Translations under genes and position numbers: made by a program | Notes under the pieces: generated by a model | What the model saw: the letters and a program-made list of their open reading frames with translations, nothing else | Databases searched by the model: none | What the model was told of the DNA's origin: nothing | Assembly: GCA_047605445.1 (NCBI GenBank) | Contig: JASGFP010000081.1 | Coordinates: 1 to 19,381, forward strand | Length of the DNA: 19,381 bases | Reading direction: 5' to 3' | Origin: JAJXWB01 sp047605445 | GTDB taxonomy: Bacteria; Pseudomonadota; Alphaproteobacteria; Rhizobiales; Beijerinckiaceae | Shown here: positions 13,976-19,381 of the stretch, in pieces | Layout: the number at the start of each line of letters is the position of its first letter | Numbering within the stretch: position 1 is the stretch's first letter

Positions 13976-14668
13976 CTAAACCGGCTTCTCGCCGGGCTTG
14001 TCGTCCTTCGTGTAGCCGGTGCCGAAGGCATTGTCCCAATAGGGGCAGCTCACGCCGTAGCCGCGATCGGGGTCGCGGAAGTGGTGCAGCAGATGCGCGC
14101 GGCGCAATATCTGTTCGACCTTCGTGCGCGGCGGACGGTGATGGATGTGGAAGTGGATCTCGTCGTAGAGCACATAGCCGACGAGGAAGCCCGCCGTGAT
14201 CGTCCAGGAGATGGGCGCGGGAAACAGCGCGGCGATGACGACATAGGCGAGCGCCATCAGCGGCAGGCTCATCAGCGGCGGCATGACGAGGCGCAGCGGG
14301 TCGCTGGGATGCACATGATGCACGCCGTGCAGCAGGAAGTGGATGCGCTCGCCGATCTTGCCGGGAAATTCGGTGTGGAACAGCCAGCGGTGAAATACAT
14401 ATTCGCTCAGCGTCCAGGCGAGATAGCCGAAGGCGAGCGCGCCGATCGTCGCATACCACGGCTGCGCCATCGCGCCCTTCCAGCCGATCCAGGCGGCGAA
14501 GGGAAGGTAGAACAGCGGAAACCACCACGGCACGCGCGACAATTTGTCGAGGATAGGATTGTCGAAGATGCGCGGCGATGCCGCCAGCAGCTCCGCCTTG
14601 CTCATGCCCGCCGTCGACATGTGCGCGTAGGGGTCGCGCGCGCCCTGGCTCTGTATCGCGTCGCTCAT
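13976..14668 (-). CDS. Fatty acid hydroxylase superfamily, FA2H/Scs7-like (predicted ceramide 2-hydroxylase)
   Basis: A 230-residue di-iron membrane hydroxylase (sterol desaturase/fatty acid hydroxylase superfamily). Histidine clusters are in the family order: HRWLFH (93-98), HGVHHVHPSD (114-123), HFHIHH (172-177) and HLLHH (192-196), followed by GYGVSCPYWDNAFGT (203-217). The HGxHHxxPxDxxRLVxPP block and the WDxxFGT end resemble eukaryotic fatty acid 2-hydroxylase more than sterol C4/C5 enzymes. Hydrophobic stretches lie at about 48-65, 72-90, 128-150 and 152-170. FA2H enzymes add a 2-hydroxyl to the N-acyl chain of ceramide. It is the last gene of the SPT operon, starting 4 bp after the desaturase stop. 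No cytochrome b5 domain is fused, so a separate electron donor is needed. Sphinganine C4-hydroxylation is the main alternative. Confidence 0.85.
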   Translation of the reverse strand: MSDAIQSQGARDPYAHMSTAGMSKAELLAASPRIFDNPILDKLSRVPWWFPLFYLPFAAWIGWKGAMAQPWYATIGALAFGYLAWTLSEYVFHRWLFHTEFPGKIGERIHFLLHGVHHVHPSDPLRLVMPPLMSLPLMALAYVVIAALFPAPISWTITAGFLVGYVLYDEIHFHIHHRPPRTKVEQILRRAHLLHHFRDPDRGYGVSCPYWDNAFGTGYTKDDKPGEKPV

Positions 14669-14672
14669 GCGC

Positions 14673-15659
14673 TCACTCCGCCGGCGCCATGGGCGCCTTG
14701 CCTTCCATCGCGAGATTCTCGGTGCGCGAGAGCAGCGAGTATTTCGGGTTGAAGATGAAATCGAGGAACAGCTTCACCCACGATTTGTGGGCGTGCAGGT
14801 CGTTGTAGAATTCCGGCGCCATTTCCTTCAGCTTCGGCAGCAGCGTCCAGGGAATCTCCTGAAAGTCGTGATGCTCGTTGTGATAGCCGATGTTGAGCGC
14901 GAAGAAGTTCAGCGGGCCGTAATAGTCGAACGTGCCCTGTCCGGGCCACGCCGCATAATGCTCCTGGATCCAGCGCGCGCCCAGCGGATGCAGGCCGACC
15001 GAGAACCAGAAGGACGCCAGCAGATAGAACAGCGCATTGCCGCCGAGGAAATACCAGACAGCAAGGTCGAACACCGCGATCACGGCGAAATTGATGTAGG
15101 TCCACTGGCCCCAGATCGGCACGGTGCCCTTGAGGCGGTAGATGCGGGTGAGCTGCATCACCGGGAAGAAGAACAGCCACAAGGCCTTCCGCCACCACAC
15201 ATTGCCGACCATCTTCGCTTCCCAGCCGCTCGGCACGTCGGCGTCGTAATCGTAGCTCGAGAGATGCGAATGGTGCTTCACATGGTAGCAGCGGAAACCC
15301 ATCGCGGTCGGGAAGGCGTTCGGCAGGTCGGCCAGGATCGCATTCCACTTGTTGAGCGTCGGGCTCTCGAAGACGGCATTGTGGATGCTGTCGTGGATGA
15401 TCACGAACATCGCGTGATTGGCGAAGGCGCCGACGCCATAGGCTATCAGCAGCGTCGCCCACCAATAGCTCATGCCCAGATGGCCCATCCACGCGGCGAT
15501 GGCCACCTGCAGCAGGAAGATGCCGACGGTGATGTAGAAGGTGCGGATGTCGCGCACCATCAACGTCGCCACCTCCGGATGCGCCGCGAGGATCGCCTTG
15601 CGACGCTCGACATGCGAACGGTCGACGCCGAGCGCGGTGACGGGAACTGTCATGTTCAT
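14673..15659 (-). CDS. Sphingolipid delta-4 desaturase (DEGS-like)
   Basis: A 328-residue membrane fatty-acid desaturase from ATG 15659; the frame could extend to TTG 15704, but GGAAAG lies 6 nt before this ATG and the length matches eukaryotic DEGS1 (about 320). The three histidine boxes are HDSIH (89-93), HVKHH (126-130) and HNEHH (260-264). The C-terminal YYGPLNFFALNIGYHNEHHD (246-265) and GLHPLGARWIQEHY (222-235) are near-diagnostic of dihydroceramide delta-4 desaturases. Transmembrane pairs lie at about 42-60/67-88 and 186-204/207-222. The reaction introduces the 4,5-trans double bond into the sphinganine base of dihydroceramide, using O2 and a cytochrome b5-like electron donor. It lies between the ceramide synthase-type gene and the FA2H-like gene. 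Usual bacterial sphingolipids have saturated bases, so this gene is notable. Confidence 0.92.
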   Translation of the reverse strand: MNMTVPVTALGVDRSHVERRKAILAAHPEVATLMVRDIRTFYITVGIFLLQVAIAAWMGHLGMSYWWATLLIAYGVGAFANHAMFVIIHDSIHNAVFESPTLNKWNAILADLPNAFPTAMGFRCYHVKHHSHLSSYDYDADVPSGWEAKMVGNVWWRKALWLFFFPVMQLTRIYRLKGTVPIWGQWTYINFAVIAVFDLAVWYFLGGNALFYLLASFWFSVGLHPLGARWIQEHYAAWPGQGTFDYYGPLNFFALNIGYHNEHHDFQEIPWTLLPKLKEMAPEFYNDLHAHKSWVKLFLDFIFNPKYSLLSRTENLAMEGKAPMAPAE

Positions 15660-15665
15660 GTCTGT

Positions 15666-15671
15666 CTTTCC
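15666..15671 (-). promoter_or_regulatory. Ribosome binding site deciding the desaturase start
   Basis: GGAAAG on the minus strand, 6 nt before ATG 15659. It supports starting the desaturase here rather than at the upstream in-frame TTG (15704), which would overlap the stop codon of the preceding gene. Confidence 0.6.
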
Positions 15672-15700
15672 GGGCCTCACGCGACCTGCGCCCAACTCGT

Positions 15701-16876
15701 TCAATTCAAGCCGGGCGCGCCATCGAGGCGTCTCTCGTAGATACGATGAATTTTGTCGATTTTAGCGCCGCTCATCTCGATCGGCTTCCGCATGCCGGCG
15801 TTATCTTCCAGAACCCAGCCGAATTCTACATGATCTAACGCAATTTTCCGGCTGCGCAGGCGCAGTTCCTCCATCATGGTCATGATCACGATGCCCCCGC
15901 GCGCGCTCCGGTGCAGCGCCTGGCTCATGCCGAACAGGGCGAGGCGGCCGGATTTGTAGGCGCCCTTGCGGATGCGGCCGATGACCTTCGGCAGGCCTGC
16001 CGGAAGCAGCCGGCCGTTCAGGTCGGCGGTCACTTCGTGCAGGTTCGGCACCACGATGCCGAAGGCGACCGGCTCGCCGTCGAGTTCGGTGACGAAGCCC
16101 CAATCCTCGGTCATCAGGAACTTGAGGCTGTCGGCCATCGACTTGAACTCGTCCCGCGTGATCGGCACGTAGCCCCAATTGCCGGCCCAGGCGTCGTTGA
16201 ACAGCCGGGTCATCAGATCGACTTCCGAGCCCAGGTCCTTCATCCGCAGCGCGCGGAACTTCAGCCGCTCGCGCCATTCCGGCCGGTTGAGCAGCAAAGG
16301 CTCGGCCGCGCGGTCCTTGTCGGTCAGTTCGTAGCCGTAGGAGACGAGATCGCGCGCCTTGGAATAGCCGAGCGCCTCGACATGGCGGCTGAGATAGGGC
16401 GGGTGCCAGGGCATGAAGACCATGGGAATGGCCTCGAAGCCCTCGACCAGAAGCCCGCATTCGGCGTTGATCGAAGGCGAGAACGGCCCGTGGATCACGT
16501 CGGCGCCCTGGGCCTTCAGCCAGTCCTCGGCGGCCTTCAGGAGGGCTGCGACCACATCGCGGTCGTCGATGGCGTCGAGAGCGCCGAACTGGAAGGGCGA
16601 GGCCTTGTTGGGCCGGACCCCGGTATAGACCTGCGCCTCGATCCGGCCGACCGTTTCGCCATCTCGCTTCGCCAGAAAAGCCTGCGACCGCACCAGCTTG
16701 TAGTGCGGATTGAGCTTGCGCGCGTACATGGTCCAGCGCTCGGCGTCGAGCGAGGGCGAGAATCCGGGCTGGCCCCGATAGAGCCGGCGCGGAACGCGGC
16801 AGAATTCCATGAAGGAGCGCAGGCCGGAGACCGGAACGATCTCGACGGCGTCCTGACGTGCGGGAGCCTCTGACAT
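15701..16876 (-). CDS. bcerS: GNAT-fold N-acyltransferase, bacterial ceramide synthase (bCerS) type
   Basis: A 391-residue soluble protein starting at ATG 16876; the frame is open further upstream but that stretch is arginine-rich shadow sequence. The length, the opening VPRRLYRGQPGFSPSLDAE (28-46), the MPWHPPYLSRHVEALGYSKA segment and the FNDAWAGNWGYVP block with a C-terminal GNAT-like half match the tandem-GNAT family that includes the Caulobacter ceramide synthase. That enzyme N-acylates 3-ketosphinganine or sphinganine and is unrelated to the eukaryotic TLC-domain ceramide synthases. The gene lies 73 bp downstream of serine palmitoyltransferase and ahead of the delta-4 desaturase, which is strong contextual support. 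Chain-length and acyl-CoA/ACP preference cannot be read. Residual doubt: the family contains uncharacterised members, so the assignment rests on resemblance plus context. Confidence 0.8.
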   Translation of the reverse strand: MSEAPARQDAVEIVPVSGLRSFMEFCRVPRRLYRGQPGFSPSLDAERWTMYARKLNPHYKLVRSQAFLAKRDGETVGRIEAQVYTGVRPNKASPFQFGALDAIDDRDVVAALLKAAEDWLKAQGADVIHGPFSPSINAECGLLVEGFEAIPMVFMPWHPPYLSRHVEALGYSKARDLVSYGYELTDKDRAAEPLLLNRPEWRERLKFRALRMKDLGSEVDLMTRLFNDAWAGNWGYVPITRDEFKSMADSLKFLMTEDWGFVTELDGEPVAFGIVVPNLHEVTADLNGRLLPAGLPKVIGRIRKGAYKSGRLALFGMSQALHRSARGGIVIMTMMEELRLRSRKIALDHVEFGWVLEDNAGMRKPIEMSGAKIDKIHRIYERRLDGAPGLN

Positions 16877-16949
16877 TGCGCCGCAATAACACGGGGCGAC
16901 GCCTGGGCCAAACGCCGGGCCCGCCGATTGGAGCGGTTCTATCGTGACG

Positions 16950-18281
16950 TCAGAGCGCGGGGGCGGCCTGCTCGCCGGGCAGCACGAGCCCGCGTGGCGG
17001 CTCGACCATCGGCCGGTCGACGATAAGCTGCACCACCTGCCTGATCTCGTCTTCGGTGTGGTTGGCCGAAATGAAGAAGCGCAGGCGCGGCTTGTCCTTG
17101 GGCACGCCGACCTGCACAACGGGCGGCACGTAGACGCCGTGCGCCAGCAGATGCTGCGAGACGGCCATCGTCTCCCACACCGAATTGAACAGGATCGGGA
17201 TCACCGCGCGCCCGATGGCGGGCCCCGTATCGAGGCCGGCCGCCTGTGCGGTGTCGCGCAGGAATTCCGCATTGTGCGAGAGTTTGGCGATGCGCCAGCT
17301 CTCGCGCTGCATCAATTCCAGCGCCTTGTCGGCGGCCGCCGTGATGACCGGCGACAGGCCAACCGAATAGACGAAGCCGGGCAGGGTGAATTTCAGCCAG
17401 TCGATCAGCACGCGGCTGCCGCCAACGAAACCGCCGCAGGAGGCGAAGCTCTTCGACAGCGTGCCGATGATGAGATCGACCCGCTTGGGGTCGACGCCGC
17501 AATATTCGCACAGGCCAGCGCCGCGCTCGCCGAGCACGCCGATCGAATGGGCCTCGTCCACCAGCAGCCAGGCGCCGTGCTTTTCCTTGAGGTCGCAGAT
17601 GCGGCCGAGATCGACCGTGTCGCCGTCCATCGAATAGAGGCTTTCGACCACGATCAGGGCGTTGCGGTATTTTTCGCGATGCTCGGTCAGAAGCTGGTCG
17701 AGATGGTCGAGATCGTTGTGGCGGAAAACGATCTTGTCGGCGTCCGAGGTGCGTGCGCCGGTCGCCACGCTGTTGTGGGACAATTCGTCGAGAAAGATCG
17801 CGTCGCGCTTGGCCATCAGGTGGGTGATGACCGTCAGGTTGGTCAGGTAGCCCGAAACGAGAGACAGCGTCGCCTCGGTCCCGAGGAACTTTGCGAGGTC
17901 GTCCTCGAATTTCTGGTGGGTCGAGCGCTCGCCGCCGACGAGGCGGGACGCCAGCGCGCCCACGCCCAGCGTATCGATGGCGTTATGCGCGGCGGCCTTG
18001 ACCTCCGGGTGATCGGCGAGACCGAGATAGTCGTAATTGGCGAAGGAGACGAAATGCCCGTTGCCGCGCGCCTGGATTTCCGCCTTGAGCGTGTCCGTGG
18101 GGGCGAAGAACGGGTTGCCGTGTTCCTCGAGAATGGCGCTGCCTGCCAGGCGATAGCGCCGGTAAGCGTATTCCGAAAGGCTTTTGTGCTTCTTCGCCAC
18201 GCAGAGACGTTCCGGTTGCGGGACGATCAGCCCCTGTTTGGCCGACGCGCTTCCCTCGCCGCGCAATTCGGCTGATGACAC
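16950..18281 (-). CDS. spt: Serine palmitoyltransferase
   Basis: A 443-residue PLP-dependent alpha-oxoamine synthase. Key residues are His169 (DELSHNS, stacking on PLP), Asp242 and His245 (VDEAHSIGVLGERGAG), and Lys277, the Schiff-base lysine in GTLSKSFASCGGF (273-285). The TLSKSFASCGG sequence is that of bacterial SPT; ALA synthase, AONS and KBL have different lysine contexts. It condenses L-serine with a long-chain acyl thioester to 3-ketosphinganine, releasing CO2, in the cytoplasm. The start is a GTG (18281), with only a distant GGGGG as ribosome binding site, and the N-terminal 30 residues are variable, so the true start may lie slightly inside. It is the first gene of the operon SPT, ceramide synthase-type protein, delta-4 desaturase, hydroxylase, and is transcribed away from hsp20. 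Confidence 0.93.
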   Translation of the reverse strand: MSSAELRGEGSASAKQGLIVPQPERLCVAKKHKSLSEYAYRRYRLAGSAILEEHGNPFFAPTDTLKAEIQARGNGHFVSFANYDYLGLADHPEVKAAAHNAIDTLGVGALASRLVGGERSTHQKFEDDLAKFLGTEATLSLVSGYLTNLTVITHLMAKRDAIFLDELSHNSVATGARTSDADKIVFRHNDLDHLDQLLTEHREKYRNALIVVESLYSMDGDTVDLGRICDLKEKHGAWLLVDEAHSIGVLGERGAGLCEYCGVDPKRVDLIIGTLSKSFASCGGFVGGSRVLIDWLKFTLPGFVYSVGLSPVITAAADKALELMQRESWRIAKLSHNAEFLRDTAQAAGLDTGPAIGRAVIPILFNSVWETMAVSQHLLAHGVYVPPVVQVGVPKDKPRLRFFISANHTEDEIRQVVQLIVDRPMVEPPRGLVLPGEQAAPAL

Positions 18282-18325
18282 TTACCATTAACCCCCGACC
18301 TCGCGCCAGTAGCGGGCGAGCGGTG

Positions 18326-18347
18326 AATGGTTTTCAGCTAAACCATT
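18326..18347. promoter_or_regulatory. Perfect palindrome, candidate operator for the SPT operon
   Basis: AATGGTTT and AAACCATT form perfect 8-bp arms around TCAGCT. The site lies about 45 bp upstream of the SPT start and covers the predicted -10 region of its promoter, a position suited to a repressor. A partial half-site (ACCATTAA) occurs at about 18286-18293. A transcribed hairpin is the alternative. Confidence 0.45.
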
Positions 18348-18364
18348 GTCCGCCCGGCCGTCAA
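18336..18364 (-). promoter_or_regulatory. Possible promoter of the sphingolipid (SPT) operon
   Basis: On the minus strand TTGACG (18364-18359) is a strong alphaproteobacterial -35 box. With a 17-bp spacer the -10 position falls at 18341-18336 (TTAGCT), a weak box in the middle of the 18326-18347 palindrome. A weak -10 overlapped by a palindrome is compatible with regulated expression. Confidence 0.3.
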
Positions 18365-18391
18365 ACGCAGGCAGGTCCGGCTGGTGCGAAG

Positions 18392-18421
18392 CCCTTGAAC
18401 CGATCGGCGGATTTCCCATAT
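18392..18421 (+). promoter_or_regulatory. Heat-shock sigma factor (RpoH/sigma-32) promoter of hsp20
   Basis: CCCTTGAA (18392-18399) and CCCATAT (18415-18421) are separated by 15 bp, close to the classic sigma-32 consensus in both boxes and spacing. Transcription would begin near 18429, giving a leader of about 55 nt before the hsp20 ATG. Confidence 0.75.
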
Positions 18422-18483
18422 CGTAGCACAAGCGGCGCGCCATAACGGGCGCTGCGGATCGAGGCGCCTGAGGGGCTTCCGAA

Positions 18484-18912
18484 ATGTCGCGTACGCCTAC
18501 CCTGAATTCGCCGTTCCTGCTGGGGTTCGAGACGATCGAACGCGCGCTCGACCGCGTGACGCGCGCTGCCAGCGACGGCTATCCGCCCTATAATATCGAG
18601 CGTCTCTCCCGCACCGAGAGCGAGCCGGACCGCCTGCGCATCACGCTGGCGGTGGCGGGTTTCACCCGCGACCAGCTCGAGATCACGGTCGAGGAGAATC
18701 AGCTCGTCATCCGCGGCCGCCAGCAGGACGACCGGGAGCGCAATTATCTGCATCGCGGCATCGCCGCCCGGCAGTTCCAGCGCGCCTTCCTGCTTGCCGA
18801 GGGCATGCAGGTTCTGAGCGCGGATCTGTCCAACGGACTTCTTTCGGTCGATCTCGTCCGGCCCGAGCCGGAGAGGATCATCCGCAAGATCGATATTTCT
18901 TCGGGCGAGTGA
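18484..18912 (+). CDS. Small heat-shock protein, Hsp20/alpha-crystallin family
   Basis: A 142-residue sHSP with an AGGGG ribosome binding site before ATG 18484. The N-terminal MSRTPTLNSPFLLGFETIER, SDGYPPYNIE (30-39), the alpha-crystallin domain with LAVAGFTRDQLEITVEENQL (54-73) and RQFQRAFLLAEGM, and the tail NGLLSVDLVRPEPERI (117-132) closely match the rhizobial IbpA-like class. sHSPs form oligomers that hold unfolding proteins for DnaK/ClpB refolding. Regulation is predicted through the RpoH promoter immediately upstream. The following gene encodes DUF1150, a common Hyphomicrobiales arrangement. It is divergent from the SPT operon, sharing a 202-bp regulatory region. Confidence 0.95.
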   Translation: MSRTPTLNSPFLLGFETIERALDRVTRAASDGYPPYNIERLSRTESEPDRLRITLAVAGFTRDQLEITVEENQLVIRGRQQDDRERNYLHRGIAARQFQRAFLLAEGMQVLSADLSNGLLSVDLVRPEPERIIRKIDISSGE

Positions 18913-18960
18913 CATCGACGAGGAAGTGAGCGGGCCCATCAGGGCCGCAAGGAGAGTAGA

Positions 18961-19206
18961 ATGACCCAATCGCCCTTTACCCCCGAACAATTCGCCAAGC
19001 TCGGCGCGGGTCAGGTCGCCTATGTCCGCGAAATGACCTCGGACGACGTCAAGCGGCTGTTTCCGCAGGCCGACGAACTGCAGTCGGGCCTGAAGCTGTT
19101 CGCCCTGCTGTCGGCCGAAGGCGCGCCGATCGTTCTGGCCGATTCCCGCGACACAGCGATCGCCAGCGCCTGGGAAAACCAGCTGCAGACGGTGAGCGTG
19201 CATTAA
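18961..19206 (+). CDS. DUF1150 family protein
   Basis: An 81-residue protein with a strong AGGAGA ribosome binding site before ATG 18961. The LGAGQVAYVREMTSDDVKRL start and the APIVLADSRDTAIASAWEN end (about 56-74) are typical of the alphaproteobacterial DUF1150 family, which usually follows an hsp20 gene. The function is unknown; cotranscription with hsp20 (48-bp gap, no terminator seen) suggests a heat-stress role. It ends in TAA just before a REP-like inverted repeat. Confidence 0.88.
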   Translation: MTQSPFTPEQFAKLGAGQVAYVREMTSDDVKRLFPQADELQSGLKLFALLSAEGAPIVLADSRDTAIASAWENQLQTVSVH

Positions 19207-19208
19207 AC

Positions 19209-19262
19209 GGACCGGGAGCCTTCGGGCTCGCAATCCGGGCTGCGAGCCTGAAGGCGCGGTCC
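19209..19262. repeat. Second, imperfect copy of the REP-like inverted repeat
   Basis: Left arm 19209-19231 and right arm 19242-19262 resemble the arms of the repeat at 4517-4576, with the same GGACCG-n-GAGCCTTC core and a 10-nt loop, but with several mismatches and a deletion in the right arm. It lies 3 bp after the DUF1150 stop and just before the stop of the convergent minus-strand gene, so it probably acts as a two-way terminator. Confidence 0.82.
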
Positions 19263-19263
19263 A

Positions 19264-19381
19264 TCAGCCGCCGAACAGCTTCTCCAGAAAATTCCGCTCG
19301 CGCGGCTCGGCGTCCGCGGCGCGCGAGCCGGTCACGTCGCCGATATCGGCGGGCGGGCGCAGATCGTCCGGCCCCGGCCGC
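19264..19381 (-). CDS. C-terminal end of an unidentified protein (cut by window edge)
   Basis: The minus-strand frame is open from the window edge to TGA at 19266-19264 and gives 38 residues: a Pro/Asp/Arg-rich linker followed by the terminal motif ERNFLEKLFGG. Low-complexity tails ending in a short amphipathic anchor are common in envelope proteins such as penicillin-binding proteins, but there is too little sequence to name the gene. The stop position, facing the REP-like repeat and the DUF1150 gene, supports a real convergent gene end. Confidence 0.55.
   Translation of the reverse strand, partial: RPGPDDLRPPADIGDVTGSRAADAEPRERNFLEKLFGG

Noticed and set aside
16877..17119. 81-codon upstream extension of the ceramide synthase-type frame
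   Set aside because: It would overlap the SPT 3' end, and the added residues are Arg/Ser/Pro-rich shadow sequence; ATG 16876 gives the family-like N-terminus.
16944..18275. 443-aa plus-strand frame exactly opposite SPT
   Set aside because: Mirror frame created by codon bias; it lacks recognisable motifs while the minus strand has a complete PLP-enzyme signature.
16950..18281. SPT gene as ALA synthase, AONS (BioF) or KBL
   Set aside because: The PLP-lysine context TLSKSFASCGG is SPT-like and the operon partners are ceramide enzymes; no heme, biotin or threonine-degradation genes are nearby.
18429..18483. ROSE-type RNA thermometer in the hsp20 leader
   Set aside because: The leader is short and I could not find a stable anti-Shine-Dalgarno pairing with the expected U(U/C)GCU element.

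Overview
The window is GC-rich, densely packed DNA from an alphaproteobacterium, most likely in the Hyphomicrobiales (Rhizobiales). The clues are the small heat-shock protein followed by a DUF1150 gene near the right end, strong G/C preference at third codon positions, frequent GTG/TTG starts and ATGA/GTGA stop-start overlaps. The genus cannot be fixed from the sequence. There are no rRNA or tRNA genes, CRISPR arrays, integrases or transposases that I can see.

Layout. (1) 1-6169: cell-surface glycan and envelope transport genes. These are two tandem paralogous GT4-type glycosyltransferases on the minus strand (the second runs off the left edge), a DxD-containing GT-A-like protein, a lone LptF/LptG-family permease, and a Wzm/Wzt-type ABC-2 exporter (permease plus ATPase). 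A 25-bp perfect inverted repeat separates the convergent permease and ATPase genes. (2) 6170-6560: a 391-bp intergenic region between divergent operons. (3) 6561-12089: a seven-gene plus-strand operon with zero, few-base or overlapping junctions: acyl carrier protein, FabF-like ketosynthase, two hot-dog dehydratase subunits, an SDR reductase, a GT21 (ceramide glucosyltransferase family) enzyme and a processive-type GT2 enzyme. (4) 12226-13941: a small hypothetical protein and an amidase-signature hydrolase. (5) 13976-18281, minus strand: serine palmitoyltransferase, a GNAT-fold protein matching the bacterial ceramide synthase type, a DEGS-like sphingolipid delta-4 desaturase and an FA2H-like hydroxylase. 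(6) 18484-19381: Hsp20 behind a textbook RpoH promoter, DUF1150, a degenerate second copy of the inverted repeat, and the 3' end of an unidentified minus-strand gene.

How the genes work together (inference). The two central operons look like one sphingolipid locus. SPT condenses serine with an acyl thioester, possibly carried on the dedicated ACP and built by the KS/dehydratase/SDR set. The GNAT protein N-acylates the base, and the SDR is a candidate 3-keto reductase. The desaturase would add the sphingosine-type 4,5 double bond and the hydroxylase a 2-hydroxyl on the N-acyl chain, both decorations best known from eukaryotes. GT21 then GT2 would add sugars. The LptF/G-like permease and the ABC exporter are candidates for moving the product across the envelope. 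A eukaryote-like, glycosylated, unsaturated and hydroxylated ceramide pathway in an alphaproteobacterium is the main discovery candidate.
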